A stretch of 64,000 bases of DNA from Bacteroidales bacterium (GCA_029210565.1 JARGFQ010000002.1:1-64000); one strand, 5' to 3'. Counted from the first letter of the stretch, positions 26,557-36,196 are shown. Translations and numbers: made by a program. Notes: generated from the sequence alone by a model not told the origin.

Positions 26557-28814
26557 AGTTGCACTTCTATTTGATCAAGAATACCTTCCACCTCTTTCCT
26601 TACTTCAGACAGCCGCACGGTGCCAATGGCATTCATGTGGAGCTGTCCCATCACCCAGTTGACTGCCGCCTCCATGTGGCTGTTATGGCAGATGGCCGCA
26701 AATTTTTTCGCAAGCTCCCTGGTCTCTGACTTTATCTCATTCATTGACAGTGGATTGAATCCCGTGGCAGCAAGTATGGCGGTAAAATCGGGAACGGGGG
26801 AGGGGGCATCACCAGTAGTCGTAAGGCGGCCCATATCCGGGGAGGAAACATCTCTGCGAGTTATCTGGGGATCGACATCAGGAGACGAATCGACTCCGTG
26901 AGAGCTCCGGCGGCCCATATCCGGGGAGGAGTCATCTCTGCGAGTTATCTGGGGATCGACATCAGGAGACGAATTGACTCCGGAATATCTCCGGGAGGCT
27001 TCATCCGGGGAGGAGTCATCTCCGGAGGTTGTCTGGCGGGCCACATACGGGTAAGATACGACTCCCGGAAGCATCAGTCGCGCCACCGGCGGCAGCAGCT
27101 TCTCCTTCTTCAGGAAAGCGAAGAGGTCGTACAGTCTCTCATAGCTGAATCCCTCCGCCACCCTGCCCCTTCCTTCGAGGCTGCGGAAGCGGTGTCCTAT
27201 CAGGATGCCCACCTCGCGGTGGTCGAAGCCCAGCTCATCGCCTATCCTTTCGATCAGTCGCACAAGGTTTTTGCTCAGCAGGTAGTGCCATGCATCCCCG
27301 GGAATGCCCCACTCCTTCATCTGCCGGAAGCGGCGGGCGATATCCACCGGCAGGTCTCTGCTCAACCTCTCCAGCATCTCCGTCGTGACGGGAATCGGTT
27401 GCGAGTCGGTGTCGGGATACATGCGGTCGCGGCCGGGAAGCACCCTTTCGAATATCGTCGTGCCGTCTTCAAAGGTCTTGCGTGTCTCATTGGGGACACC
27501 CTCCAGTGCCAGGCGGATACGCTCCTCCACCGTCTCAAGGGCTGTGGGTATATCCTCGTCCGGTCCCCACAGTATTATCTGTGCATCATCAGGTGCTGCC
27601 GACAGCCATATGGCCACCTCGGGGAAGAAGCTGTTGAAATTGTCGCTGCCTATATCTTCCGAGTGGATCATATTGGGTTTCTCGATGCAGGCTATCACCT
27701 TCAGCCTGTCGGTTATCTCGCCGGCAAAGACATGGCCCGGCTGGGTGAAGTGCGACAGTATGCCGCGGCATCCCGGGAGGTTGAGGGCTATCACCCTCTC
27801 ACCGCGGTCGAGCGCCGTGCGCACCGGCGCCAGGTGAAACTGTTTTTCGGCTTCGGTTATCTCCCTGGTTTTCAGTGTCCAGGCGGAAGGGTCGGCGATC
27901 ATCTTCTGCAGCCTGCCACGTATATTGAGCAGCGCATACTGCCTGAATGCCTCATTATGACTCAGTTCCGGGATCCACTTTATATGTGCCACCCCTTTCA
28001 TCTCCACCCTGCTTCCTCCTTCGCAGCTGACGTTCACATCCTCGCGGGCGGCGCCGATGCCGGTGCGCACCTCTCCCGTGCTCCTGTTGAGAAACCGGAT
28101 GTACTCGGCAGCCTCGGCCAGCTCATCGGGCGTGAGGCAGTCGGGGTAGGTCACCGTCTCTATCAGCGGCATGCCCAGGCGGTCAGTCTTGTATATGCGT
28201 TTGTGGCCGATGTCTGACACCTCGCGGCAGGAGTCCTCCTCGAGACTCAGCTGTATCAGCCTCACCTTCTTGTTTTTAAGCTGAAGCTCACCCTCTACGC
28301 TGATAATGGCCGACCGCTGGAAGCCTGTCGGAATGCTGCCGTCGAGATACTGTTTCCTGGTGATGTGCACCTCACCGACGATATTCATCCTGGCTGCAAG
28401 GGCTATGCGGATTGCTATCTCCAAAGCCTCAGGGTCGATGGGGAAAGGCGGTGTGTCGTCGACCTCATAGGTGCAGGCTGTCTCATTGTTGATGCGGTAG
28501 GTTATCTCCTTGCGCGTCTTGAATTCCATGAGGGCCGTGCCGTCGTATACTCCCATCTCGCTGAGTGTGGGCCTCATGTGGCGTATCACCTCGGCATCGT
28601 AATCGTCGTGATCATGGTAAATACCCGCCGGACAGCGGCAGAAGAGCTTGCTCTTTGTCTTCAGCTGCTGATGTACCTCCAGTCCCGATTTGAAACCTAT
28701 CCGCTTATAATCGTTAAGCGTGGCCTCCTTCCGGCTGACGTAACCAATCTCATCGCGGGTCTTCTCGTAATTCTTCAGCGGATCAAAACTGGGCATAGGG
28801 TAAGGCTTAGTCAT
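26553..28814 (-). CDS. gatE: Glu-tRNA(Gln) amidotransferase subunit E (archaeal type)
   Basis: 753 residues against about 620-630 in archaea. It carries the GatB/E core ('IGFKSGLEVHQQL', 'CRCPAG', 'RPTLSE', 'YEVDDTPPFPID', 'DGSIPTGFQRSAIIS'), the GAD (AspRS-like) insertion around 'TREITEAEKQFHLAPVRT' and the tail domain ('FEDGTTIFERVLPGRDRMYPDTDSQPIP', C-terminal 'NWVMGQLHMNAIG'). It phosphorylates and amidates Glu-tRNA(Gln). Most of the extra length is an in-frame 28-residue tandem repeat at about residues 598-676, just before the C-terminal YqeY-like tail. First gene of the pair; no full promoter consensus was found upstream. Confidence 0.93.
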   Translation of the reverse strand: MTKPYPMPSFDPLKNYEKTRDEIGYVSRKEATLNDYKRIGFKSGLEVHQQLKTKSKLFCRCPAGIYHDHDDYDAEVIRHMRPTLSEMGVYDGTALMEFKTRKEITYRINNETACTYEVDDTPPFPIDPEALEIAIRIALAARMNIVGEVHITRKQYLDGSIPTGFQRSAIISVEGELQLKNKKVRLIQLSLEEDSCREVSDIGHKRIYKTDRLGMPLIETVTYPDCLTPDELAEAAEYIRFLNRSTGEVRTGIGAAREDVNVSCEGGSRVEMKGVAHIKWIPELSHNEAFRQYALLNIRGRLQKMIADPSAWTLKTREITEAEKQFHLAPVRTALDRGERVIALNLPGCRGILSHFTQPGHVFAGEITDRLKVIACIEKPNMIHSEDIGSDNFNSFFPEVAIWLSAAPDDAQIILWGPDEDIPTALETVEERIRLALEGVPNETRKTFEDGTTIFERVLPGRDRMYPDTDSQPIPVTTEMLERLSRDLPVDIARRFRQMKEWGIPGDAWHYLLSKNLVRLIERIGDELGFDHREVGILIGHRFRSLEGRGRVAEGFSYERLYDLFAFLKKEKLLPPVARLMLPGVVSYPYVARQTTSGDDSSPDEASRRYSGVNSSPDVDPQITRRDDSSPDMGRRSSHGVDSSPDVDPQITRRDVSSPDMGRLTTTGDAPSPVPDFTAILAATGFNPLSMNEIKSETRELAKKFAAICHNSHMEAAVNWVMGQLHMNAIGTVRLSEVRKEVEGILDQIEVQL
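26787..27023 (-). repeat. In-frame 84-bp tandem repeat inside gatE
   Basis: The landmark CCGGGGAGGA recurs at 26837, 26921 and 27005, an exact 84-bp (28-codon) period, with nearly three copies. Each copy is two 14-residue half-units centred on SSPD (for example DDSSPDMGRRSSHG then VDSSPDVDPQITRR). Copies 1 and 2 are almost identical at DNA level, so the expansion is recent compared with the gene. Confidence 0.9.
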
Positions 28815-29025
28815 TGCAATTTACGCAGAAGCCCCGAGAATTGGAAGTGCCCGAATAAAGAAAGTTTGCGTAACTTTCAGCAGCTGGCTTCTTTCATGCC
28901 GGGGCGTTGAAATTATGTTAAATATATCGCCAGCCGATTAATAAAATATATGAGGAAGGTGAAAATTGGCAATTGCGTTAAAAGCAGCTTAACTTAATAT
29001 TATTAAGCTAATAACAATTTGAGAA

Positions 29026-30270
29026 TCAGTCGTATCGAATTGCCTTCACCGGTGTTATTCTCGCAATGAGCTGTGACGGTATGAGCAGCATCAGGATGAT
29101 CGCGGCCATCGTTCCGGCGTTGAGGAGCAGGATATGGACAGGATCGAGGTTGATCGGGACGCTGCTGAGGTAATATGATGCCGGGTCGAGGGAGATAACT
29201 TCTGTCTTCAGCTGCAGCAGGGCAAGTCCTATGCCGATGATGTTTCCCCACAGGAGTCCCTTCGCGATGAGCCATGCAGCCTGGTAGAGGAAGACGCTGC
29301 GGATCACCTTGTTCTCAGCCCCCAGTGCCTTGAGAACACCTATCATGTTTGTCTTTTCAAGGATGAGTATCAGCAGTCCTGAGATCATATTGAACCCGGC
29401 AACGAGGATCATGAGCAGCAGAATGATTATCACGTTGGTGTCCTGGAACCCCAGCCAGTCGAATATCTGCGGATATCGCATCCTGATATTGGTCACCTTG
29501 AGCTGGTCCTCCTCCTCGGCCATCTTGTAACCGATGGCATCGCGCACCACGTCGGTCATATAATCGAGTTCGTCAAAGTTGTTGATGAAGATCTCAAATC
29601 CGCTGACCTGGCCCTCCTTCCATCCGTTGAGGCGCCGTATGTGGTCGATGTCACAGAAGAGGTATGTCTTGTCGAACTCCTCGAGGCTGGTCTCGTATAT
29701 GCCTTTGATAGTGAACTTGCGCATGCGGGGAGGGTCCTGCACGAAGAACATGGAGAAGTCGTCGCCCAGCTTCAGTCCCAGCATGTCGGCCACCTTCTTT
29801 GATATCAGCACCTCGTCGGTTCTGGCGGTGTCCGTCACCGTCACCACCTCACCCTCAACGACATTGGTCCGGAAGAAGCTCCAGTCGTAGTCGATGCCGA
29901 TGCCCTTGAGCACCACCCCCTGAATGTTCTCGTCGGTTTTGATGATGCCTGCCTTGGTGGCGAACACCTGTATGTTTTTGATGCCTTGGTGGTTTCTGAT
30001 CTTATCGGTAAAGGGCTGGGCGGAGCTGACGGGGACGGTCTCGTAGGAGAGGTTGGCGTCGAAGTTAACCACCTGTATATGAGCACCGAATCCGGCTACC
30101 TTATCGCGTATCTGCTGCTTGAAGCCGGTGAGGATCGACACGGCGAGGATCATCACGGCAAGTCCGAGGGCGATGCCTATGATGGCTATCACGTTTATGG
30201 GGCGCGAGAATGAGGTATCCTGGTTGCGATCCTTTATCAGGCGGCGGGCTATGAAGGTTCCGGTGGACAT
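29026..30270 (-). CDS. LolC/LolE-type ABC transporter permease
   Basis: 414 residues: one N-terminal membrane helix ('INVIAIIGIALGLAVMILAVSILTGF'), a large periplasmic MacB-like domain (about 50-265) and three C-terminal helices of the FtsX fold. It fits the lipoprotein-releasing LolC/E family, which extracts lipoproteins from the inner membrane with LolD. No ATPase gene is adjacent, so the pairing is inferred. The 211 bp between it and gatE hold nothing recognisable. A 7-bp array lies 10 bp upstream of its start. Confidence 0.82.
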   Translation of the reverse strand: MSTGTFIARRLIKDRNQDTSFSRPINVIAIIGIALGLAVMILAVSILTGFKQQIRDKVAGFGAHIQVVNFDANLSYETVPVSSAQPFTDKIRNHQGIKNIQVFATKAGIIKTDENIQGVVLKGIGIDYDWSFFRTNVVEGEVVTVTDTARTDEVLISKKVADMLGLKLGDDFSMFFVQDPPRMRKFTIKGIYETSLEEFDKTYLFCDIDHIRRLNGWKEGQVSGFEIFINNFDELDYMTDVVRDAIGYKMAEEEDQLKVTNIRMRYPQIFDWLGFQDTNVIIILLLMILVAGFNMISGLLILILEKTNMIGVLKALGAENKVIRSVFLYQAAWLIAKGLLWGNIIGIGLALLQLKTEVISLDPASYYLSSVPINLDPVHILLLNAGTMAAIILMLLIPSQLIARITPVKAIRYD

Positions 30271-30279
30271 CGGAGCGAA

Positions 30280-30307
30280 ATTAAGAATTAAGAATTAAGA
30301 ATTAAGA
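30280..30307. repeat. 7-bp tandem array (ATTAAGA)x4
   Basis: Four perfect ATTAAGA units between the divergent permease and namZ genes. The same unit recurs at 31561 (one and a half copies, at the namZ stop) and at 39068-39081 (two copies, after the glutamine synthetase gene). Confidence 0.85.
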
Positions 30308-30341
30308 ATAAATATGGGGAGTTTGAGGTCGTTGAAATTCC

Positions 30342-30372
30342 TTTGCAGTTGTATCGGGCTTTTTTATCTTTA
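30342..30372 (+). promoter_or_regulatory. Promoter of namZ
   Basis: TTTG (30342-30345), 19-bp spacer, TATCTTTA (30365-30372): the best -33/-7 pair in the window, with one mismatch to TAnnTTTG. It leaves a leader of roughly 10 bases before the ATG at 30387. Confidence 0.7.
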
Positions 30373-30386
30373 CGCAAAACGAACCT

Positions 30387-31565
30387 ATGATGAAAAACTT
30401 TATTATTCTGGCTGTCCTGACGACGATGGCCGTGGCGGCATGCTCGGCCGATAAAACTGAAACGACACTGAAGACCGGCGCGGAGCGCACCGGTGAATAC
30501 CTGCCGCTGATTGACGGCAAGACCGTTGCCGTGGTGGCAAACCAGACATCCATGGTGGGGAAGACCCACCTGGTCGACACCCTGCTGTCATTTGGCGCAG
30601 ACATCAGGGTGATCTTTGCTCCCGAGCACGGTTTCAGGGACCTGGCCGACGCCGGCGATGTGATCACCTCCGGTACGGACCCCGTGACCGGCATCAATGT
30701 GGTGAGTCTCTACGGGGCGCAGAAGAAGCCCGCCCCGGAAGATCTTGAAGGCATCGATATTGTCATCTTTGACATTCAGGATGTGGGAACGCGCTTCTAC
30801 ACCTACCTGACCACCATGTGCTATGTCATGGAGGCGTGTGCCGGGAACGGCAAGCAGTTCATTGTCATGGACCGTCCCAACCCGAACGGGTTTTATGTCG
30901 ACGGACCGATACTGGACACGGCAAAATACCGAAGTTTTGTGGGCCTCCATCCCATTCCCGTGGTCCATGGCATGACCGTCGGGGAGTATGCCGGCATGGT
31001 CAACGGCGAGGGGTGGCTGGCCGGGGGCATTAAGTGCGACCTGACAGTTATAAAGTGCGAGAACTGGACTCATGAAACCATATACGAGCTGCCGGTGATA
31101 CCGTCGCCCAACCTCCCCAACATGAATTCAATCTATCTCTATCCGTCGTTATGTTTTGCCGAGGGTACGGTGCTCTCGTGCGGCAGGGGTACGGAGTTTC
31201 CGTTCCAGGTGCTGGGGGCGCCGAAGATGCCTGACACCGGCTTCAGCTTTACTCCGCAGCCCTCGTTCGGGTCAGCGCGGCCGAAGCACAATGAGGAGGT
31301 CTGTTACGGCTTCGATCTGCGCAACGCACTGGCAGACGCACTGGTACCGAAGCCGGAGATGAATCCCGCGTGGATGATTGACGCCTACAATGCCTATCCC
31401 GAGAAGGAGAGCTTCTTTACCGGCTATTTTGACATCCTGGCCGGCACCAGCACCTTCCGTGAGCAGATCATGCAGGGCATGACCGCGGAGGAGATCAGGG
31501 CTACATGGAAGGAGGGGGTTGATCAGTTCCTGGTTACGCGGGCGAAATACCTGCTATATAATTAA
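30387..31565 (+). CDS. namZ: NamZ-type exo-N-acetylmuramidase lipoprotein (DUF1343)
   Basis: 392 residues. Lipoprotein signal with lipobox VAAC (Cys19). The DUF1343/YbbC family (GH171) is shown by 'IFAPEHGFRDLADAGD', 'FDIQDVGTRFYTYLTTM', 'VMDRPNPNGFYVDGP', 'HGMTVGEYAGM' and 'IPSPNLPNMNSIYLYPS'. NamZ enzymes remove terminal MurNAc from peptidoglycan fragments and serve wall recycling; a Bacteroidota member has been characterised in Tannerella. Tandem ATG ATG makes the start uncertain by one codon. It converges with the aminotransferase, 4 bp apart. Confidence 0.85.
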   Translation: MMKNFIILAVLTTMAVAACSADKTETTLKTGAERTGEYLPLIDGKTVAVVANQTSMVGKTHLVDTLLSFGADIRVIFAPEHGFRDLADAGDVITSGTDPVTGINVVSLYGAQKKPAPEDLEGIDIVIFDIQDVGTRFYTYLTTMCYVMEACAGNGKQFIVMDRPNPNGFYVDGPILDTAKYRSFVGLHPIPVVHGMTVGEYAGMVNGEGWLAGGIKCDLTVIKCENWTHETIYELPVIPSPNLPNMNSIYLYPSLCFAEGTVLSCGRGTEFPFQVLGAPKMPDTGFSFTPQPSFGSARPKHNEEVCYGFDLRNALADALVPKPEMNPAWMIDAYNAYPEKESFFTGYFDILAGTSTFREQIMQGMTAEEIRATWKEGVDQFLVTRAKYLLYN

Positions 31566-31569
31566 GAAT

Positions 31570-32766
31570 TCACACAACTCTCCCCGGGTAGACCTTCAGC
31601 GCCTCGGCGAGAGTCTCCATGGCAAGGCGGAGGTCGTCTATCTTGAGGACGTAGGCTACGCGGACTTCGTTTTTGCCGGCGCCGGGGGTGAAGTAAAAGC
31701 CTGTGGCGGGGGCCAGCATCACCGTCTGGTTCTTGTAGCTGAAATCCTCGAGCAGCCACTGTGAAAACCTGTCGGAGTCGTCTATCGGCAGCTTCACCAC
31801 CGTGTAGAAGGCGCCGCGGGGCAGCGGGCAATAAACACCCGGCATTTTATTGAGGGCGTCGACCATGAAGTCACGGCGGGCGATATACTCATCATAGACC
31901 TCCGTGAAGTACTCCTTCGGGGTGTCGATGGCAGCCTCGGCCACCAGCTGGCCCAGTCCGGGCGGACATAGCCTCGCCTGGCCAAACTTGAGGGCGGCGT
32001 CCAGCACTTCCCTGTTGTGGGTTATCAGCGCGCCGATGCGCACCCCGCACATGCTGTAGCGCTTGGAGACAGAGTCGAGCAGCACCACATTCTCGCGGAT
32101 TCCCTCAAGCTGCATCGCCGAGAAATGTTCGGCGCCGTAGCAGAACTCCCTGTAGACCTCGTCGGAGAAGAGGAAGAGGTCGTGCTTCTTCACTATGTCG
32201 CGCAGCTGCATCAGCTCTTCCTTCGAATATAGGGCACCCGTGGGGTTGTTCGGGTTGCAGATCATGATAGCCTTCGTCTTCGGCGTTATCATCTTTTCGA
32301 TGTCAGCGATGGGCGGCAGGGCGAAATCGTCCTCCATGTATGACCTTACCGGCACGATGGTCACTCCTGCCGTGGTGGCAAAGCCGTTGTAGTTGGCATA
32401 GAAGGGTTCGAAAGTAATCACCTCTTCGCCGGGGTTAAGGCATGACATGAATGCGAAGAGCACGGCTTCGGAACCGCCAGTGGTGACTATTATCTCAGTA
32501 TGGTCAACGTCGATGCCGATCTTCCTGTAGCTCTCCGCCAGCTTTCGGCGGTACGACTCGTTGCCGGCTGAGTGGGAGTACTCGATTACTTTCAGCTCCA
32601 TGTTCTTCAGGGCCTGCAACGCTACCTCGGGAGTGTGGATATCGGGCTGCCCGATGTTGAGATGGAATACCTTTACACCCCTGCGTTTTGCCTCCTCGGC
32701 ATAGGGTACGAGCTTGCGTATTGGCGATGCCGGCATCTTCCCGGCTTTTTCGGATAATTTTGGCAT
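31570..32766 (-). CDS. PLP-dependent aminotransferase, class I/II
   Basis: 398 residues of fold-type I. Substrate and cofactor landmarks: 'NIGQPDIHTPEVAL', 'GGSEAVLFAFMSCLNPGEEVITFEP', 'MICNPNNPTGALYS' and the PLP-lysine motif 'LDSVSKRYSMCGVRIG'. It is closest in pattern to aspartate/aromatic aminotransferases of the AspC-like branch; the exact substrate cannot be read from sequence. It stands alone on the minus strand with a TACATTTG element upstream. Confidence 0.85.
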   Translation of the reverse strand: MPKLSEKAGKMPASPIRKLVPYAEEAKRRGVKVFHLNIGQPDIHTPEVALQALKNMELKVIEYSHSAGNESYRRKLAESYRKIGIDVDHTEIIVTTGGSEAVLFAFMSCLNPGEEVITFEPFYANYNGFATTAGVTIVPVRSYMEDDFALPPIADIEKMITPKTKAIMICNPNNPTGALYSKEELMQLRDIVKKHDLFLFSDEVYREFCYGAEHFSAMQLEGIRENVVLLDSVSKRYSMCGVRIGALITHNREVLDAALKFGQARLCPPGLGQLVAEAAIDTPKEYFTEVYDEYIARRDFMVDALNKMPGVYCPLPRGAFYTVVKLPIDDSDRFSQWLLEDFSYKNQTVMLAPATGFYFTPGAGKNEVRVAYVLKIDDLRLAMETLAEALKVYPGRVV

Positions 32767-32803
32767 GGCATTAATGTGTTACAGATCGAATAGTGTTCAG
32801 TTA

Positions 32804-32811
32804 CAAATGTA
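32804..32811 (-). promoter_or_regulatory. -7 element of the aminotransferase gene
   Basis: Minus-strand TACATTTG, a full TAnnTTTG match 37 bp before the ATG at 32766. No clear -33 element. The rest of the 377-bp gap up to valS holds unremarkable AT-rich sequence and, from 33034, a 7-bp array. Confidence 0.55.
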
Positions 32812-33033
32812 TTTAAATTCAGCATGAACAGCCATGATTTTCGGCATAGGCTTTCTGACTTTCCGGTCACAAGCCGAAATCTCACTGCAGGCTTTCTTCC
32901 GCACTTGATCATAGCTGTTTTTCAGGATCAGCCCATTTCCTTTTTCAAAATGGCTACAAAATATTAATTTTGTGCGCTTAACAGGTGAGTTACCGGAACC
33001 GGGGCACCGGACGGCAGTGGATAAGAATCACAG

Positions 33034-33146
33034 ATCGCAAATCGAACATTGCAAAATCGAACATCGCAAACGCAAATCGCATATCATAAATCTCATATCG
33101 AAATCGAACATCGCACATCGAAAAATCGCACATCCCAAATCCCATG
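33034..33146. repeat. Degenerate 7-bp array running into the valS start
   Basis: About 15 consecutive ATCnnnn-type units (mainly ATCGCAA, ATCGAAC, ATCGCAC), with a few 6- or 8-bp slips. The last unit, ATCCCATG, supplies the valS start codon at 33144. There is therefore no normal ribosome-binding region in front of valS, only array. Confidence 0.8.
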
Positions 33147-35771
33147 ACCGACATTCCTTCAAAATATGAACCCGCAGCGGCAGAGAACAGGTGGTACAGT
33201 TACTGGATGGAGAAGGATTTCTTCCACAGTGTCCCTGACGACAGGAAGCCCTATACCATCATCATCCCGCCGCCCAATGTCACAGGTGTGCTGCATATGG
33301 GTCACATGCTCAACAACACCACCCAGGATGTACTCATCAGGCGTGCCCGCATGCTGGGTTTCAATGCCTGCTGGGTGCCGGGCACCGACCATGCCAGCAT
33401 AGCCACCGAGGCCAAGGTGGTGGCCAAGCTGCGCAGCGAAGGGATAGAGAAGAGGTCGCTCACCAGGGAGCAGTTCCTGGATCACGCGTGGGAGTGGACA
33501 CACAGGCACGGCGGCATCATCCTGGAGCAGCTCAAGAGGCTGGGGGCATCGTGCGACTGGGAGCGCACGCTCTTCACCATGGACGACAAGAGGTACAGGT
33601 CGGTCATAAAGGTCTTCATCGACCTCTACAACAAGGGACTCATCTATCGCGGCATCCGCATGGTCAACTGGGATCCGCAGGCCCTCACGGCCGTCTCGGA
33701 CGAAGAGGTTGTCTATACCGAGGAGCAGTCGAAGCTCTACTATGTGCGTTACAGGATCGTCGGCGAAGACGATTATATCATGATAGCTACCACGCGTCCC
33801 GAGACCATCCTCGGCGACACGGCCGTCTGCGCCAACCCGTCGGATGAGCGTTACGCACACATGAAGGGCAGGAAGGTGATCGTCCCGATGACCGGCAGGG
33901 AGGTGCCATTTATCTTTGACGATTATGTCGACAGTGAGTTCGGCACCGGATGCCTGAAGATCACCCCCGCGCATGACATCAACGACTACGAGATAGGGGT
34001 GAAGCACAACCTCGAGAGCATTGACATCTTCAACGACAACGGCACCATCAGTGAGGTGGCGGGACACTTCGTCGGCGTCGACCGTTTTGAAGCCAAAAAG
34101 CTGGCCGAGGAGGAGCTGCGTCGCACCGGGGCGCTGGTGAAGGTGGAGGATTACGTCAACAAGATCGGCCGTTCGGAGCGCACCCATGCCGTGATAGAGC
34201 CCAAGCTCTCGCTGCAGTGGTTCCTGCACATGGAGGATATCTCGAAGCCTGCCCTGAAGGCGGTGATGGATGAGACCGTCAGGCTCTTCCCCGACAAGTA
34301 CAAAAACGCTTACAGGCACTGGATGGAGAACGTCCGCGACTGGTGCATCAGCAGGCAGCTGTGGTGGGGACAGCGCATACCGGCCTGGTACTACAACAAT
34401 AATGAATTTGTTGTCGCGGAGACGGAGGAGGAGGCGCTGGCACTGGCGCGCAGGGCAAGCGGCAGGGATGACCTGCAGGCGTGCGACCTGCGGCAGGATG
34501 AGGATGTGCTCGACACCTGGTTCTCATCGTGGCTCTGGCCCATCACCTGCTTCAACGGAATCCTTGAGCCTGACAATGACGAGATGAAATACTACTATCC
34601 CTCGAATGTGCTCGTCACCGCTCCGGATATCCTCTTCTTCTGGGTGGCGCGCATGATCATCGCGGGTTATGAGTACCGGGGCAGGGAGCCTTTTTATGAT
34701 GTCTATCTCACCGGTCTCGTCAGGGACAAGCAGAAGCGCAAGATGTCGAAGTCGCTGGGCAACTCGCCCGATCCCATCGGGCTGATGGAGAAGTACGGCG
34801 CCGACGGCGTGAGGGTGGCGATGCTTCTATGCTCCCCCGCGGGCAACGACCTGCTCTATGACGACAGTCTGCCCGAGCAGGGGCGTAATTTCGCCAACAA
34901 GATATGGAATGCCTTCCGGCTTGTGAAGACGATGGCCACCGATGAGAGCCTGGAGCAGCCGGAGGCGTCTAAGGCTGCGGTGACATGGATGCGGGGCACC
35001 GTCGATAAAGTGCTTGCCGACATTGACGACAGCTTCGTACGCTACCGCATCTCGGATGCGCTGATGCGGGCTTACAAGCTCTTCTGGGATGATTTCTCAG
35101 GATGGTACCTGGAGATCATCAAGCCCGCCTACGGCCAGTCGATGGACGCCACGACACACATACAGACCCTGGAGATCTTCGGGACAATGATGAAGATACT
35201 CCATCCTTTCATGCCCTTCATCACCGAAGAGATATGGCAGAGGCTGGAGGAGAGGCCCGTGGGCAGCAGCATCATGACGGAGCAGATGCCTCTGCCCGGA
35301 CCTTACGAGGCCGGTATGCTGACACGCTTTGGCGCAGTACAAGAGATAGTTACAGCAGTACGTGTCATTAGAAAGGAGAGGAACATTCCTGCGCGCGAGC
35401 CGCTGGTCCTCTGTGCCGCCCCCGGCGCAACGGGAACGGAGTTTGACCCGGTGATCATCCGCATGTGCAACCTCTCCGGGATCCGGGTTGTTGAGGGGAA
35501 GGTGGAGGGTGCCGTCTCATTCAGGGTTCACACTTCGGAGTTCTTCATACCTCTTGATGAGGGTGTTGACCATGAGGAGGAGATCAGGAAGATGGAGGAT
35601 GAGCTGAAGTATACCGAAGGTTTTCTTGCCACGGTGCTGAAGAAGTTATCAAATGAGAAGTTCGTGGCCAACGCACCGGAGGCAGTGATAAAGCATGAGC
35701 GGAAGAAGGAGGCTGATGCGCGTGCAAGGATTGCCACCCTGCAGGAGAGTATTGCCCATCTGCGAAAGTGA
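33144..35771 (+). CDS. valS: Valyl-tRNA synthetase
   Basis: 875 residues. Class I signatures: '[15 protein letters not shown]' (HIGH-like) and '[12 protein letters not shown]'. The CP1 editing domain lies between ('[15 protein letters not shown]'), and a C-terminal coiled-coil arm is present ('[25 protein letters not shown]'). It charges tRNA-Val in the cytosol. The start at the end of the 7-bp array matches the usual N-terminus ([18 protein letters not shown]). No T-box or other leader is visible. Confidence 0.96.
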   Translation: MTDIPSKYEPAAAENRWYSYWMEKDFFHSVPDDRKPYTIIIPPPNVTGVLHMGHMLNNTTQDVLIRRARMLGFNACWVPGTDHASIATEAKVVAKLRSEGIEKRSLTREQFLDHAWEWTHRHGGIILEQLKRLGASCDWERTLFTMDDKRYRSVIKVFIDLYNKGLIYRGIRMVNWDPQALTAVSDEEVVYTEEQSKLYYVRYRIVGEDDYIMIATTRPETILGDTAVCANPSDERYAHMKGRKVIVPMTGREVPFIFDDYVDSEFGTGCLKITPAHDINDYEIGVKHNLESIDIFNDNGTISEVAGHFVGVDRFEAKKLAEEELRRTGALVKVEDYVNKIGRSERTHAVIEPKLSLQWFLHMEDISKPALKAVMDETVRLFPDKYKNAYRHWMENVRDWCISRQLWWGQRIPAWYYNNNEFVVAETEEEALALARRASGRDDLQACDLRQDEDVLDTWFSSWLWPITCFNGILEPDNDEMKYYYPSNVLVTAPDILFFWVARMIIAGYEYRGREPFYDVYLTGLVRDKQKRKMSKSLGNSPDPIGLMEKYGADGVRVAMLLCSPAGNDLLYDDSLPEQGRNFANKIWNAFRLVKTMATDESLEQPEASKAAVTWMRGTVDKVLADIDDSFVRYRISDALMRAYKLFWDDFSGWYLEIIKPAYGQSMDATTHIQTLEIFGTMMKILHPFMPFITEEIWQRLEERPVGSSIMTEQMPLPGPYEAGMLTRFGAVQEIVTAVRVIRKERNIPAREPLVLCAAPGATGTEFDPVIIRMCNLSGIRVVEGKVEGAVSFRVHTSEFFIPLDEGVDHEEEIRKMEDELKYTEGFLATVLKKLSNEKFVANAPEAVIKHERKKEADARARIATLQESIAHLRK

Positions 35772-35852
35772 GGCTGATCGGGGAGGAGGTGTCACTTCCT
35801 GGCGGCGGCCTGCCATGTATTACTGAGCAAAAATTGCCAGCCGGCATAGGAA

Positions 35853-36196
35853 CTGCCTGGCGAAGATGTAAGCGCAGAATCTGTCAAATGCAGGCTGTAA
35901 AGTAAAGTTGAGTGAAAGTTGTGTGCTGGCAGGGCTTACTGCCTGGCGACGGTACAACCGTAATTGTTGTAAGACATTGTCATCACCGCGTTGTTGAGCA
36001 CGATCTGCCGGTCGTTAGGTGCTACTGCCTGGTGACGGCATAGCCACCGTTTTTGTCAGACATTGGCATCACCACGTTGCTGGGCACGACCTGTCAGCCG
36101 TCAGGTGCTACTGCCTGGTGACGGCATATCCGCCGTTACCGTCGGTCACTGCCTGCCATCCGTCGTTGAGAACCAGGTGCCATCCGTCGCCGATGA
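35853..36196. repeat. 86-bp-period decaying array at a gene 3' end
   Basis: The landmark CTGCCTGG starts at 35853, 35939, 36025 and 36111, exactly 86 bp apart each time. The 36111 copy is the 3' end of the minus-strand lipoprotein gene; the other three lie beyond its stop. Read on the minus strand, copies decode to related tails: GGYAVTRQ-stop (gene), GGYAVTRQ-stop, YGCTVARQ-stop, then FARQ. The array and its decayed flank fill the whole 336-bp gap between valS and the lipoprotein gene. Confidence 0.85.

Noticed and set aside
26898..28217. Long plus-strand open frame antisense to gatE
   Set aside because: It is a shadow of the GC-rich codon use of gatE; it has no recognisable domain, while gatE has clear motifs throughout. 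The same applies to long antisense frames over murD, ftsA and ftsI.
28830..28845. Promoter element just upstream of gatE (minus-strand TAAATTG)
   Set aside because: It lacks one T of TAnnTTTG and no -33 element was found, so it is not reported as a promoter.
33034..33146. CRISPR array
   Set aside because: The period is 7 bp with degenerate units; there are no 20-40-bp repeats with unique spacers and no cas genes.
35853..36196. Diversity-generating retroelement (template and variable repeats at a gene 3' end)
   Set aside because: The repeats differ by mixed substitutions (C/T, G/A, G/T), not mainly at adenines, and no reverse transcriptase gene is in the window.
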